64,000 bases of DNA from Micavibrio aeruginosavorus EPB (GTDB lineage: Bacteria; Pseudomonadota; Alphaproteobacteria; Micavibrionales; Micavibrionaceae), in the NCBI RefSeq assembly GCF_000348745.1, contig NC_020812.1, positions 691,444 to 755,443 of the forward strand. The letters are read 5' to 3'. The notes beneath the pieces were generated by a model. The model did not search any database. It worked only from the letters and a program-made list of their open reading frames with translations, and was not told the origin of the DNA. The position numbers and the translations under genes are program-made. Of this stretch, positions 26,417 through 35,466 are shown piece by piece. Every line of letters begins with the position of its first letter. Positions within the stretch are counted from its first letter, which is position 1.

Positions 26417-27385
26417 ATGAACATTCTTTTTATCACATCCAATCGGCTGGGCGATGCGGTTTTATCAACCGGCATTCTCGACCATCTGGCCAAAACCCAT
26501 CCGGATGCAAAAATTTGCGTCGCGTGCGGCCCGATCCCGGCCTCTCTGTTCGAAGGGGCGCCGAACGTGCGGCGTGTCATTCCGTTCCGAAAAGAGAAAT
26601 ATAATCTGCACTGGTTCAAACTCTGGCGCAAGCTGGCGGGAACGCGGTGGGATATTATTGTCGATTTGCGCAACAGCGCCGTGTCACGCTTGTTGACCGC
26701 GAAGAAACGTTATATCTACGGCAAACATATCGACGCGAAAAAACACAAGGTCGAACAGAATGCCGCCGTTCTGGGGTTGAAAACCACACCCGCCCCGAAG
26801 CTCTGGCCCACCAAGGGGCAGATGGAGAAGGCGGAGCAGATTGCCCCCGCGGGCGGGCCGATTCTGGCCATTGGCCCGACGGCGAATTGGCGCGGAAAAA
26901 CATGGCCCATTGATCGCTATATTGGGCTGATCCGCGTTATCACCGCGCCGGATGGAATTTTACCCGGCGCCCGCGTGGCCGTTTTCGCCGCCCCGGGGGA
27001 GGAAGCCCAAGCCAAGCCCGTATTCGACTCCATCCCCGAAGATCGCCGCATTGATGTGATTGCCAAGGGCACGCCCGGCGATGTCGCGGCGGTGTTGAAA
27101 CGGTGTGATCTGTTTGTTGGCAATGATTCCGGGTTGATGCATTCGGCGGCGGCGGTGGGTATCCCCACGGTCGGATTGTTTGGGCCGAGCTGGCCGTACC
27201 TTTATCGCCCGTGGGGCGCGCACGCGGCGTATGTGCGGACGCCGGAAACGTTTGACGAGCTGATTAATGTCCCCGGTTATGATCCGCGCAAGGTAAAGTC
27301 GTTGATGACCAGCCTGTCGCTGGAGGCGGTGGTGCGCAGTGTTGGGCAATTCTGGTATCTGCATCATCCGAAAAAATCGGCGTGA
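26417..27385 (+). CDS. Family 9 glycosyltransferase (heptosyltransferase-like)
   Basis: GT9 enzymes transfer heptose or related sugars to the lipopolysaccharide core at the inner face of the inner membrane. The 322-residue product begins NILFITSNRLGDAVLSTGIL, the GT9 N-terminal motif, and has the C-terminal ADP-sugar-binding pattern LFVGNDSGLMHSAAAVGIPTVGLFGPSWP. Length fits the family. The acceptor cannot be told from sequence. It is divergent from ygfZ and ends at a strong bidirectional terminator. An ATG six codons earlier is possible but would overlap the ygfZ start. Confidence 0.88.
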   Translation: MNILFITSNRLGDAVLSTGILDHLAKTHPDAKICVACGPIPASLFEGAPNVRRVIPFRKEKYNLHWFKLWRKLAGTRWDIIVDLRNSAVSRLLTAKKRYIYGKHIDAKKHKVEQNAAVLGLKTTPAPKLWPTKGQMEKAEQIAPAGGPILAIGPTANWRGKTWPIDRYIGLIRVITAPDGILPGARVAVFAAPGEEAQAKPVFDSIPEDRRIDVIAKGTPGDVAAVLKRCDLFVGNDSGLMHSAAAVGIPTVGLFGPSWPYLYRPWGAHAAYVRTPETFDELINVPGYDPRKVKSLMTSLSLEAVVRSVGQFWYLHHPKKSA

Positions 27386-27408
27386 TTGTGCGTTTAACCG
27401 CGCAATAA

Positions 27409-27431
27409 AAAACCCCGCCGAAGCGGGGTTT
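27409..27431. terminator. Bidirectional intrinsic terminator
   Basis: Stem AACCCCGC (27411-27418) and GCGGGGTT (27423-27430), CGAA tetraloop, A-run before and T-run after. It serves the glycosyltransferase gene and the convergent lipoprotein gene. Confidence 0.85.
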
Positions 27432-27435
27432 TTCT

Positions 27436-27984
27436 TTATTCGTTGACCTGATATTGCGGGGCGGTTTTGGGCTTGGTGGTCTTGCCCATTTCGCGCGAGC
27501 GGCGTTTTTGTTCGATGATCGTTTCGACATAGGTGTCGCGCGCTTCATCGGCCACTTTGTACGGAACATATTCTACGCGTTCCCAGCCCTTGGCCTGCAT
27601 GCAGGTTTCGAAATCATGGTAATCCAGATGTTCGGCGTACAGGTATCCGTCACGCTCCGGTGAATCCCACTGGGCAAGGCGGCCTTCCGGTGTGTTGGTG
27701 TCGGGGACGTTGCCGTTTTTGTCATTGTCGCCCGGCATCGCGGTGCGGATCGCGCCAAGGCGTTGCAGTTCGCGGATTTCACCGGTGCAACGGGCGATGT
27801 CCTGATTCAGCATCTGCTGCGCCTTCGGTCCGCGCATATACAAGGCGGATGTCGTTTCCGCCCGTTGCCAGTATTGGCCGTTGGCTTTCGCCAATTGTTC
27901 TTTTGTCGAGGGCACGCTGCTGCAGCCTGCAATCGTAACCAAGGCCGCGCCGCAGAGGGCCAGTGTAACCAGAGAGCGTTTCAT
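27436..27984 (-). CDS. Lipoprotein of unknown function
   Basis: The 182-residue product starts MKRSLVTLALCGAALVTIAGC, a lipoprotein signal with Cys21. The mature protein is hydrophilic with two further cysteines (IARCTGEIREL and ETCMQAKGWERVEYVPY). The latter stretch, a cysteine followed by KGW, is common in small bacterial lipoproteins of unknown role. The start was set at the signal peptide, not at the ATG 17 codons earlier. It may follow the peptide-binding protein gene (86-base gap) in transcription. Confidence 0.8.
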   Translation of the reverse strand: MKRSLVTLALCGAALVTIAGCSSVPSTKEQLAKANGQYWQRAETTSALYMRGPKAQQMLNQDIARCTGEIRELQRLGAIRTAMPGDNDKNGNVPDTNTPEGRLAQWDSPERDGYLYAEHLDYHDFETCMQAKGWERVEYVPYKVADEARDTYVETIIEQKRRSREMGKTTKPKTAPQYQVNE

Positions 27985-28070
27985 GAATTCCGCATCCATT
28001 ATGGAGAAAGGTGTCAGACCCGGAAAATGTAGCAAGACCGGGCCGGGTACTCAAGCCGGGAAACGGGGAA

Positions 28071-29867
28071 TTAGGGTGTTTTGCCCGATTCGTCCCACCA
28101 TGTTTCCAAAACCATGCCATAAAGCGGCATGGTTTCCGGGTGTTTCAGGGTGGCCCGGCGGGCCACAAAATCGACCCCGGGGTGGAACAGGGGGACCATA
28201 TACCGCCCGGACATCAAAACCCGGTCCAGCGCGCGGGCGGCGGTGACCAGCCCATCCCGGTCCTTGGCGGCGGCAATCTGCATGCTCAAGGCATCCACCA
28301 CCGGGTCGCAAATCCCGGCATAATTCCAGCGGGCGGGTTGTTTGGCGGCGTCACAGCCCCAATACAAAATCTGTTCCGACCCCGGCGACAGCGTGGACAG
28401 CCAGAAATACAGCACCATGTCGTAATCATATTCGTTCAGGCGGCCGAGGAAGGCGGCGGAATCCAGAACGCGCACCCGCGCGTCAATGCCCAGCCGTTTT
28501 AAACCGCGCGTGAAGGACAGTGCCAGTTTTTCATCATCCGGGGATGACAGCATGATTTCAAACGTGAAGGGCGCGCCGGTTTTTTCATTCACCCGCACGC
28601 CGTCCTTGACGACCCATCCGGCGTCTTTCAACAACGCATCGGCGCGCAACATGGCGTCGCGCCCGGTCGGGTCCGGCGTGTCGGCTTCAAAGACGCTGGC
28701 GCGCAATTGGGCACGATACGGTTCCAGCAAGGCCAGTTCCGCCGCATCCGGCGCGGTGGCCGGCGCGGCCAGTTCAGCATTGGGGTAATAGGAATCAATG
28801 CGCTTATAAAGGCCATGGAACATATTCTGGTTGATCCATGGCGCGTCGAGGGTCAGGGACAAAGCCTCACGCACGCGGATATCATCGAACGGGGCCTTGC
28901 GCGTGTTGAAAATCAGCGCATTCGTACGGTCCGGGCGGCCATGGGGCAGGGCTTCCTTCACAATCTCGCCACGGGTTACGGCGGGAATATCGTATCCCTT
29001 GGCCCATTTGCCGGCATCCCATTCACGGCGCAAATCCATGCCGCCGGATTTGAAGGATTCAAACGCCACGGAATCGTCGCGGTAATAATCAAACACGATG
29101 CGATCGAAATTATAATGGCCGACATTGACGGGCAGGTTTGCGCCCCAGTAATTCGGATCGCGTTCATAGACAATTTTACGTCCCGGTTCGACGGCGGTAA
29201 TTTTATATGGTCCGCTGGCCACCGGAACATCCAGCGTGGCGGAATCAAATGACCGCCCCGACCACCATGCTTTGGACAGCACGGGCATCATCGCAATGAT
29301 CATCATGGTTTCGCGGTCGTAACCTTCGCCGAAGGAAAACTTGATTGTGCGATCATCAATGCGGTCGACGGATTTGACCAATTTGTACACGCGGCGCATG
29401 TTCGGGCGGCCATAATCGCGCAGTGTTTCAAATGTGAAGATGACATCATCGGCGGTGATGGCGCTGCCATCCTGAAATTTTGCCGCTTTGTTCAGGTAAA
29501 TGGTGATGGATGAACGATCATCCGGCACATCCACTTTTTCCGCAATCAGGGGGTAGAGGGTGAAGGCTTCGTCCCACACCCGGGCCATCAGCCGATCATG
29601 AACAAAGGCCAGCCCCTGCGCCGCCGTGCCCTTGATGGCGTAGGGGTTCAGGGAGTCAAACGATCCGATCGCGGCCTGCGTCAACGTGCCGCCCTTGGGC
29701 GCGTTCGGGTTGGCGTAATCCAGATGGGTGGCGTCGGCGGTATATTTGGGGGTTCCGTGCATGGCCAGACCGTAATATTCTTCTGCCAAAGCGGGACCGG
29801 CGACGGTTGATGAAACCGTCAGGAAAAAAGCCATTACCATAAAGGTCTTGCGTAGGATCGTTTTCAT
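28071..29867 (-). CDS. Extracellular solute-binding protein, family 5 (YejA-like)
   Basis: This periplasmic protein would bind peptides or related compounds for an ABC importer. The 598 residues begin with a signal peptide (MKTILRKTFMVMAFFL to PALA). Family 5 features follow: GGTLTQAAIGSFDSLNPYAI, TLYPLIAEKVDVPDD, FQDGSAITADDVIFTFE, and a C-terminal LFHPGVDFVARR. The pattern is closest to the YejA/microcin C-binding branch. No permease or ATPase genes are adjacent. The start codon overlaps the start of the divergent macro-domain gene by two bases, so each promoter must lie in the other's coding region. Confidence 0.9.
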   Translation of the reverse strand: MKTILRKTFMVMAFFLTVSSTVAGPALAEEYYGLAMHGTPKYTADATHLDYANPNAPKGGTLTQAAIGSFDSLNPYAIKGTAAQGLAFVHDRLMARVWDEAFTLYPLIAEKVDVPDDRSSITIYLNKAAKFQDGSAITADDVIFTFETLRDYGRPNMRRVYKLVKSVDRIDDRTIKFSFGEGYDRETMMIIAMMPVLSKAWWSGRSFDSATLDVPVASGPYKITAVEPGRKIVYERDPNYWGANLPVNVGHYNFDRIVFDYYRDDSVAFESFKSGGMDLRREWDAGKWAKGYDIPAVTRGEIVKEALPHGRPDRTNALIFNTRKAPFDDIRVREALSLTLDAPWINQNMFHGLYKRIDSYYPNAELAAPATAPDAAELALLEPYRAQLRASVFEADTPDPTGRDAMLRADALLKDAGWVVKDGVRVNEKTGAPFTFEIMLSSPDDEKLALSFTRGLKRLGIDARVRVLDSAAFLGRLNEYDYDMVLYFWLSTLSPGSEQILYWGCDAAKQPARWNYAGICDPVVDALSMQIAAAKDRDGLVTAARALDRVLMSGRYMVPLFHPGVDFVARRATLKHPETMPLYGMVLETWWDESGKTP

Positions 29868-30453
29868 GTCTGAAGTGATAGCAGAGGCCCACGGCCCTTC
29901 CAACCACCATCTGATCAGCCGGATTGATCTGATCCACGGGGATTTGGTGGCGCAGGACGATGTGGACGCCATTGTGGCGGCGATTCCCCATAATCTGGAT
30001 ATGAGCGGCTCCCTCAACCGGGCGATTCTGGGCGCGGCGGGGGCGCAGATCGACGAGTTTATTCTGGAACATATTTATAAACCACGTCCCGGTGACGTGT
30101 TTGCCGTGCCGCCGTTCGGGTTGCCCGTGTCGCACATCCTGTTCGCCGTGACGCCGAATTGGAGCGACGCCATCGCGCGCGAAGACCGCGATTTGACCCG
30201 GTGTTTCCGTGGCGCGATGCAGGTGGCGGCGCAAATGGGATTACGGCGCGTGGCCTTTGCCGCGCTGGGGACGGGCGCGCATAAATTTCCCGTCATGCGC
30301 GCGGCACGGTTGGGGTTGAATGCAATTCTGGAACGTCTGGATGATCGCTTCGTCGAGGTGCGGATCGTCGCCAACCGTGATGAAGTTTTTGCCGCGTGGA
30401 ATGAACGGCTGCACCATCACGGTTGGACGGGGTATGTGGACCCGACGGCGTAG
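29866..30453 (+). CDS. Macro-domain protein (ADP-ribose binding or hydrolysing)
   Basis: Macro domains bind ADP-ribose and often remove it from proteins, nucleic acids or O-acetyl-ADP-ribose. The 195-residue product has the fold's landmarks: GDLVAQDDVDAIVAAIPHNL (first loop), SLNRAILGAAG, a PGDVFAVPPFGLP strand, and RRVAFAALGTGAHKFP for the phosphate-binding loop. The usual NAAN of the first loop is replaced by AAIP, so substrate choice may differ. It starts on the same CATG as the divergent solute-binding protein gene and ends six bases before the convergent adenosine kinase gene. Confidence 0.8.
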   Translation: MSEVIAEAHGPSNHHLISRIDLIHGDLVAQDDVDAIVAAIPHNLDMSGSLNRAILGAAGAQIDEFILEHIYKPRPGDVFAVPPFGLPVSHILFAVTPNWSDAIAREDRDLTRCFRGAMQVAAQMGLRRVAFAALGTGAHKFPVMRAARLGLNAILERLDDRFVEVRIVANRDEVFAAWNERLHHHGWTGYVDPTA

Positions 30454-30458
30454 CGTTC

Positions 30459-31466
30459 TTACGCGGCCTTCGCCACTTTCGTCACGAAATCGGCATAGGC
30501 CATTTCCGGGCGCGGGCCCATGTGGCTGATGACTTCGGCGGCGGCCAGTGAACCCAGTTGGCCGCATGTCTGCATATCCATGCCTTGTGTCAAACCATAC
30601 AGGAACCCGGCGGCATATTGATCGCCTGCGCCCGTCGTATCCATCAATTGCGCGACCGGGGCGGCGGCGATTTCGATGAATTCACCGTTGGCGACAATCA
30701 CGGACCCTTTTTCACTGCGGGTCAGGGCGGCGATGCCGACTTTCCCGGCAACGATTTTTGCGGCCTGTTCGAATGTTTCGGTTTGGTAGAGGGAGATAAT
30801 CTCCGCCTCGTTCGCGAACAGGATGTCGGTGTGGTTTTCAACGAAATTCTGGAAGTCTTCGCGGTGACGATCAACACAGAACGGATCGGACAGGCTCAAC
30901 GCCACGCGGTTGCCGGATTTGTGCGCAATGTCGGCGGCGGCACGGAACATGGCTTTGGCCTGTTCCGGGTCGAACATGTATCCCTCCAGATATGTGACCT
31001 GTGCATTCTGGATCAGGGACGAATCCAGATCATCCACGCCCAGTTCCAGGCATGCGCCCAGATAGGTGTTCATGGTGCGCTGGGCATCCGGTGTCACGAA
31101 GACCAGGCACCGTGCGGTCGGTGCGCCAATGATCAACGGGGTGGTGTTGTATACAACGCCCATATCGCGCATTTCCTTGCGGAAGACTTGGCCCAGCGTA
31201 TCGTCGGCCACTTTGCCGATATACGCGCCCTTGCCACCGAAGGATGCCACGCCTGCAATCGTATTCCCGGCGGACCCGCCAGAGCGTTCTACCGTATCAT
31301 TCATCAGCGCGTACAATTCCACCGCGCGCGATTGTTCGATCAGCGCCATGGCGCCCTTGATCATGCCGGATGCGGATTGGGACTGGATAAACGCGTCATC
31401 CGTGTGGGCCAGAACGTCAACGATGGCGTTGCCAATGGCAACAACGTCAAGGGAGCGAGAGGACAT
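30459..31466 (-). CDS. Adenosine kinase (PfkB family)
   Basis: This enzyme phosphorylates adenosine, and possibly other nucleosides, to the monophosphate. The 335 residues match the alphaproteobacterial adenosine kinase type: the start SLDVVAIGNAIVDVLA, GGSAGNTIAGVASFGGKGAYIG (sugar-binding region), and DTTGAGDQYAAGFLYG with the catalytic Asp near 285. The chosen ATG gives the family's N-terminus; an ATG 18 codons earlier is unlikely. It is divergent from the TetR-type gene and convergent with the macro-domain gene. Confidence 0.85.
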   Translation of the reverse strand: MSSRSLDVVAIGNAIVDVLAHTDDAFIQSQSASGMIKGAMALIEQSRAVELYALMNDTVERSGGSAGNTIAGVASFGGKGAYIGKVADDTLGQVFRKEMRDMGVVYNTTPLIIGAPTARCLVFVTPDAQRTMNTYLGACLELGVDDLDSSLIQNAQVTYLEGYMFDPEQAKAMFRAAADIAHKSGNRVALSLSDPFCVDRHREDFQNFVENHTDILFANEAEIISLYQTETFEQAAKIVAGKVGIAALTRSEKGSVIVANGEFIEIAAAPVAQLMDTTGAGDQYAAGFLYGLTQGMDMQTCGQLGSLAAAEVISHMGPRPEMAYADFVTKVAKAA

Positions 31467-31541
31467 CAGCGGTTGATCCTTGTCTTTCAGCGGGTTTAAT
31501 GGTTTGATTTTACGCGTCATTCATACGGTATTGAGGGCATC

Positions 31542-32210
31542 ATGGCCAAGAAAAAAGCGCAGGAATCCAAGAAAAAAACCACGTCCAAGGCCGCGCCAAA
31601 GGCCAAGAAACCCACGGTTTCCGCCATTCCAACGCGCACCGTTCCCGTGCGGGACCGTGTGGTGCATGCGGCGCTGGCGCTGGCCGCCGATTTGCGCTGG
31701 GTCGATGTCAGCCTGAACGACATTGCCCGCCATGCTGAAATCGATCTGGCAACCCTGCGCGAACATTTCATGGACAAGGACGATATTCTGGTCGCCTATG
31801 GCCGCATGGTCGATTGCATCGTGCTGGACCGGTTTCCGGCGGGCACGTTCGATATCGAAACACCGCACCGCGACCGCCTGTTCGATATTCTGATGGAACG
31901 GTTCGATGTGCTGAACGATGACCGCGATGCGGTTTTATCCTTCCTCGATTCATTCAAGGGCGATCCGAAGCAGGCGATCATCGGCTTGCCGCATCTGGGG
32001 CGTTCGATGGAATGGATGCTGGCCGCCGCGGGTATCGACATGCCCGGCTGGATGGGCGCGGTGAAGGTCACGGCTGTCACCGGTGTTTACCTCTACGCCG
32101 CCCGTGCATGGATGCATGATGACAGCGCCGATTTGTCCAAAACCATGGCCGCACTGGATCGCGGTCTGGCGCGGATTGATGGCTGGGCGGAGCGGGTTTT
32201 CGGGCGGTAA
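31542..32210 (+). CDS. TetR-family transcription regulator with lysine-rich N-terminus
   Basis: The 222-residue product has a strongly basic, lysine/alanine-rich head (1-28), then a TetR-type helix-turn-helix (about 37-83: RVVHAALALAADLRWVDVSLNDIARHAEIDLATLREHF) and a C-terminal ligand or dimer domain resembling the COQ9/TetR group (MERFDVLNDDRDAVLSFL). The ligand is unknown. It is divergent from adenosine kinase, which could be its target, but no operator is evident in the 75-base gap. A composite repeat follows its stop. Confidence 0.8.
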   Translation: MAKKKAQESKKKTTSKAAPKAKKPTVSAIPTRTVPVRDRVVHAALALAADLRWVDVSLNDIARHAEIDLATLREHFMDKDDILVAYGRMVDCIVLDRFPAGTFDIETPHRDRLFDILMERFDVLNDDRDAVLSFLDSFKGDPKQAIIGLPHLGRSMEWMLAAAGIDMPGWMGAVKVTAVTGVYLYAARAWMHDDSADLSKTMAALDRGLARIDGWAERVFGR

Positions 32211-32220
32211 ATTTTCCATC

Positions 32221-32305
32221 CGTCATTCCGGCGAAGGCCGGAATCTTCATCCGTTTTATCTGAGATTCAATGGCAAGAAGATCCCGGCTTCCGCCGGGAT
32301 GACGA
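32221..32305. repeat. Inverted pair of REP-like repeats, type B
   Basis: Palindromes ATTCCGGC/GCCGGAAT (32225-32244) and ATCCCGGC/GCCGGGAT (32281-32300) lie in opposite orientation around a 36-base spacer. The layout and spacer words match the pair at 21829-21899. It fills the gap between the convergent TetR and hemA genes and may act as their terminator. Confidence 0.82.
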
Positions 32306-32313
32306 CTTATGAC

Positions 32314-33543
32314 TTACGCAGCCGCGTACTGCGCCACGTGCTGTTCTTCCCACAGATCGCGCAGGATGTCGGCGAAGGCGTCGACTTGGTCCAGGCTGTG
32401 GGCCGCGGTGGCGGTCAGGCGCATGCGTTCGGTGCCTTTGGGCACGGTTGGGTAATTGATCGGCTGAACATACATATTGTATTCGTTCAACAGAATGTCG
32501 GTCACCAGTTTGCAGCAGCTTGAATCACCCACCACCAGCGGCACGATGTGGCTTTCCCCTTGCATAAACGGCAAATTGTCGCGGGTCAGGCGGTCTTTCA
32601 GGCGTTTGACGTTGGCGCGCTGACGCTGGCGTTCGATGGATGAATTCATCAGATATTGAACGCTGGCATTCGCACCGGCCAGAACCGCCGGGGGCAGGGA
32701 TGTGGTAAAGATAAAGCCGGAGGCGAATGAGCGCACAGCATCAATAATAGATGCGCGGCCCGCAATATATCCGCCGATCAGGCCATAGGCCTTGCCGAAC
32801 GTGCCTTCGATAATGTCGATGCGATCCATCAGGCCGCGCTCTTCGGCAACGCCTGCGCCATGCGGGCCGTACAGGCCAACGCCATGCACTTCGTCCAGAT
32901 AGGTCAAGGCGCCATATTGTTCGGCCAGTGCGACGATGTCTGCCATCGGGCAAATGTCGCCCTCCATCGAATAGACGGATTCGAACGCGATGATTTTCGG
33001 GCGGGCCGGATCGGCGCTTTTCAGCAATTGTTCCAGATGGTCGAGATCATTGTGACGGAAGACGGCCTTGTCCGCGCCGCTGCTTTTCATGCCGTGAATC
33101 ATGGACGCATGGTTCAGCGCATCAGAGAAAATAATGCAGTTCGGCAACATGCGCGCAATGGTGCCCAGGGCCCCTTCGTTCGCGGTGTAGCCGGATGTGA
33201 AGACCAGGGCCGATTCCTTGTTGTGCAGGCGGGCCATGGTGGCTTCCAGCTCAACATGGTACCGGGTCGTGCCGGAAATGTTGCGCGTGCCGCCCGCGCC
33301 GGAACCGCACGCATCAATTGCTTCATGCATGGCGTTCAGGACGACAGGGTTTTGCCCCATGCCCAGATAATCGTTACTGCACCAGATGGTGACTTCGCGG
33401 GATGTGCCGTCGGGGGCGTGGTACATGGCTTGCGGAAAACGGCCAGCAATGCGCGACAGGGTGGCGAAGGTGCGGTAACGCCCTTCGGCTTTCAAGTCAG
33501 CGATGCGGTCAGCAAAAAATCCGGTGTAATCAAAGCCAGTCAT
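32314..33543 (-). CDS. hemA: 5-aminolevulinate synthase
   Basis: ALA synthase joins glycine and succinyl-CoA, the first step of haem synthesis by the Shemin route that marks alphaproteobacteria. The 409 residues show the alpha-oxoamine synthase pattern: [48 protein letters not shown], and [17 protein letters not shown] with the pyridoxal-phosphate lysine near 248. GAGGGG lies nine bases before the ATG. Together with pdxH nearby, which makes the cofactor, the context is consistent. It ends next to a composite palindromic repeat. Confidence 0.97.
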   Translation of the reverse strand: MTGFDYTGFFADRIADLKAEGRYRTFATLSRIAGRFPQAMYHAPDGTSREVTIWCSNDYLGMGQNPVVLNAMHEAIDACGSGAGGTRNISGTTRYHVELEATMARLHNKESALVFTSGYTANEGALGTIARMLPNCIIFSDALNHASMIHGMKSSGADKAVFRHNDLDHLEQLLKSADPARPKIIAFESVYSMEGDICPMADIVALAEQYGALTYLDEVHGVGLYGPHGAGVAEERGLMDRIDIIEGTFGKAYGLIGGYIAGRASIIDAVRSFASGFIFTTSLPPAVLAGANASVQYLMNSSIERQRQRANVKRLKDRLTRDNLPFMQGESHIVPLVVGDSSCCKLVTDILLNEYNMYVQPINYPTVPKGTERMRLTATAAHSLDQVDAFADILRDLWEEQHVAQYAAA

Positions 33544-33747
33544 ACGCGTGGGCCCCTCTATTTTTTATGCCTGCACCGTAACCAAATCATCCCGGGAAAA
33601 CAACATTATGATGACCTTTCATATGCGCGCATTGTGGGTGGTAAAACGGACTGATTTGGTCCCCATTGCGGGCCGCAGGGCGGAGATGTACACTTTTCCT
33701 CGTATTTGAAGGATTTACCCCGGTGATTTCAGGCCGGAGAAAAGTAG

Positions 33748-34677
33748 TTGAGAATGCTTATCATTTTCGGTTCAGTAAATATGGACATGACCCTGCCGGT
33801 GCCGTCGATGCCGATCCGGGGGGAAACCATGGTGATTCCCGCGTATGAAATCACCCCGGGGGGCAAGGGCGCGAACCAGGCGCTGGCCGCCGCGCGCATG
33901 GGTGTGCAGGCCGTTCTGGTCGGGCGCGTGGGCAAGGATGTCTATGCCTATGAAACCATCACCACCATTCGTCGTCAGGGGGTGGTGACATCCGGCGTAT
34001 CCGAAGATGAAACATTGCCGACGGGCACGGCCATCATTTTGCGCGAACCGGATGGATCGAACCGCATCATTGTGGCCAATGGCGCGAACAAGGCGTTGGA
34101 ACATGATCAGGTTCCGGATGAAATTTTAAAACCGACCAACACGCTACTGGCGCAGATGGAGGTGGCCCCGCAACAGGTCTTCACCCTGATCCGCCGCGCG
34201 CATGAGAAGAAGGTAAAAATCCTTCTGAACGCCGCGCCCGCCTGTGATATTCCGGCGGATGTTTTGCAGATGGTTGACGTATTGATCGTGAACGAAGTTG
34301 AAGCCGCGCGCCTGGCCGATTTTTGTCATCTGAAACATGACAACACACCAGAAGGCATGGCGCATGCGTTGGCCGGTGTGACACATAAAACCTGTATCGT
34401 CACATTGGGGCCGGATGGATCGGTGGCGGTGTTGGACGACGGATCGGTTGTACGTGTTCCGTCCTTGCCGATTGACCGCGTGGTCGATACGACGGGGGCA
34501 GGGGATGCGTATTGCGGCACGCTGGCCGCGTTGCTGGCGGATAAGATGAACATTCGCGAAGCCCTGCGCTGGGCCGCCGTTGCGGGCTCGCTGGCCTGCG
34601 CGAAAAAAGGCGCATTGAGCGCCTTTGCCTATTCCGATGATATTCGTGATGCGTTGAAGGATTTGCCGCCAGTTTGA
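33748..34677 (+). CDS. rbsK: Ribokinase (PfkB family)
   Basis: Ribokinase makes ribose 5-phosphate for entry into the pentose phosphate pathway. The 309 residues show GSVNMDMTLPVPSMP, GGKGANQALAAARMG (ribose-binding region), LLNAAPA and DTTGAGDAYCGTLAALLAD with the catalytic Asp. The TTG at 33748 has GGAG at the right distance; an ATG two codons later has none as well placed, so the start is uncertain by six bases. No ribose transporter is adjacent. It is divergent from hemA with a gap of about 200 bases in which I see no repeat or gene. Confidence 0.9.
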   Translation: MRMLIIFGSVNMDMTLPVPSMPIRGETMVIPAYEITPGGKGANQALAAARMGVQAVLVGRVGKDVYAYETITTIRRQGVVTSGVSEDETLPTGTAIILREPDGSNRIIVANGANKALEHDQVPDEILKPTNTLLAQMEVAPQQVFTLIRRAHEKKVKILLNAAPACDIPADVLQMVDVLIVNEVEAARLADFCHLKHDNTPEGMAHALAGVTHKTCIVTLGPDGSVAVLDDGSVVRVPSLPIDRVVDTTGAGDAYCGTLAALLADKMNIREALRWAAVAGSLACAKKGALSAFAYSDDIRDALKDLPPV

Positions 34678-34690
34678 ATTGGGCTGTAAA

Positions 34691-34870
34691 TTACGCGGCA
34701 ATATTCACGGCGGTGCCGCGGGATGATGATACGGGGACGGATGCTACAGATTCCTGCAACATCTGCACCATCTGCTGCTGCATGTCGGCGGCTTGTTTGA
34801 TCATTTCCAGCGCGATGGCCTGTTGCGTCATGGCCATATTGGCGGCGATCATTGCGGGTAACTCAGTCAT
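34691..34870 (-). CDS. Short YjfB-like putative motility protein
   Basis: This 59-residue product begins MTELPAMIAANMAM. It is a methionine/glutamine-rich helix (IALEMIKQAADMQQQMVQML at about 19-38) followed by a short serine-rich tail. The pattern of a hydrophobic heptad helix ending in VQMLQ is that of the small YjfB-type motility proteins, whose role is unknown. AAGGA lies eight bases before the ATG. It is encoded 77 bases after the Hpt-like/CheY-like pair on the same strand and is probably co-transcribed. Confidence 0.7.
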   Translation of the reverse strand: MTELPAMIAANMAMTQQAIALEMIKQAADMQQQMVQMLQESVASVPVSSSRGTAVNIAA

Positions 34871-34947
34871 TCAACCAATCCTTGGTCATTCAACACGTTC
34901 TGTTGAAATTATATTATCAGGGTCTTAATAAACGCTAAACCCTTTAA

Positions 34948-35466
34948 TTATGCCTTTTTAATCTGATGCTTACGGTAATATCGTTTGCACGCGGCATACA
35001 GTTCTTCGGCCAAAGCGCGTCCTTCTTTCCCGCCGGGGCCCTTCAGATTCGATGTGGCGATGACGGTCATGCTTTTGTGGTGAATGGACACAATGTCCAA
35101 TGCGTCCTTATCCAACCGCTCGACACTTTCGAGGAAATCCAGCAACACGGCGGCGATTTCCGACATCAGGCGGTAACCGAACATGCCACCACCGGCCTTC
35201 AATTCCATGGTCGGGCGGCTGAGCAGGTCGCGGCATTCCGGCGTCGGGGTTTTTAATGTCTGGGCGATACGCCGTTCCAGTTGCGAGAGATATTCGCGCG
35301 CATAGGGCAGGAAATCGAAATCGTTGGTTTCAATAAATCGTTCGGCGCGTTCCATGCGGATGGAATCAATGCCGCCATGACCGATTTTTTGGCGCAGGAC
35401 ATTGGGGGGTGTGATGTAACGCACACCTTCGGGTCTGTGATCATCCGTGGTTGGGAAGTCGATCAT
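34948..35466 (-). CDS. Hpt-like chemotaxis-associated protein without the phosphorylatable histidine
   Basis: The 172-residue product resembles the alphaproteobacterial Hpt-like proteins found next to CheY-like genes. It has an N-terminal PPNVLRQKIGHGGIDSIRMERAE segment, a helical middle, and a C-terminal four-helix part with LKAGGGMFGYRLMSEIAAVLL. In the usual form a histidine precedes the K-G-x-G-G-T-F-G-Y core; here that place reads TMELKAGGG, so no phosphoacceptor is visible. It probably binds the neighbouring response regulator rather than passing phosphate. Its ATG overlaps the stop of that gene (ATGA). Confidence 0.65.
   Translation of the reverse strand: MIDFPTTDDHRPEGVRYITPPNVLRQKIGHGGIDSIRMERAERFIETNDFDFLPYAREYLSQLERRIAQTLKTPTPECRDLLSRPTMELKAGGGMFGYRLMSEIAAVLLDFLESVERLDKDALDIVSIHHKSMTVIATSNLKGPGGKEGRALAEELYAACKRYYRKHQIKKA

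Noticed and set aside
25633-26673. YgfZ-type gene starting 91 codons further upstream
   Set aside because: The extra part overlaps the divergent glycosyltransferase gene and lacks family similarity; the family N-terminus matches the ATG at 26400.
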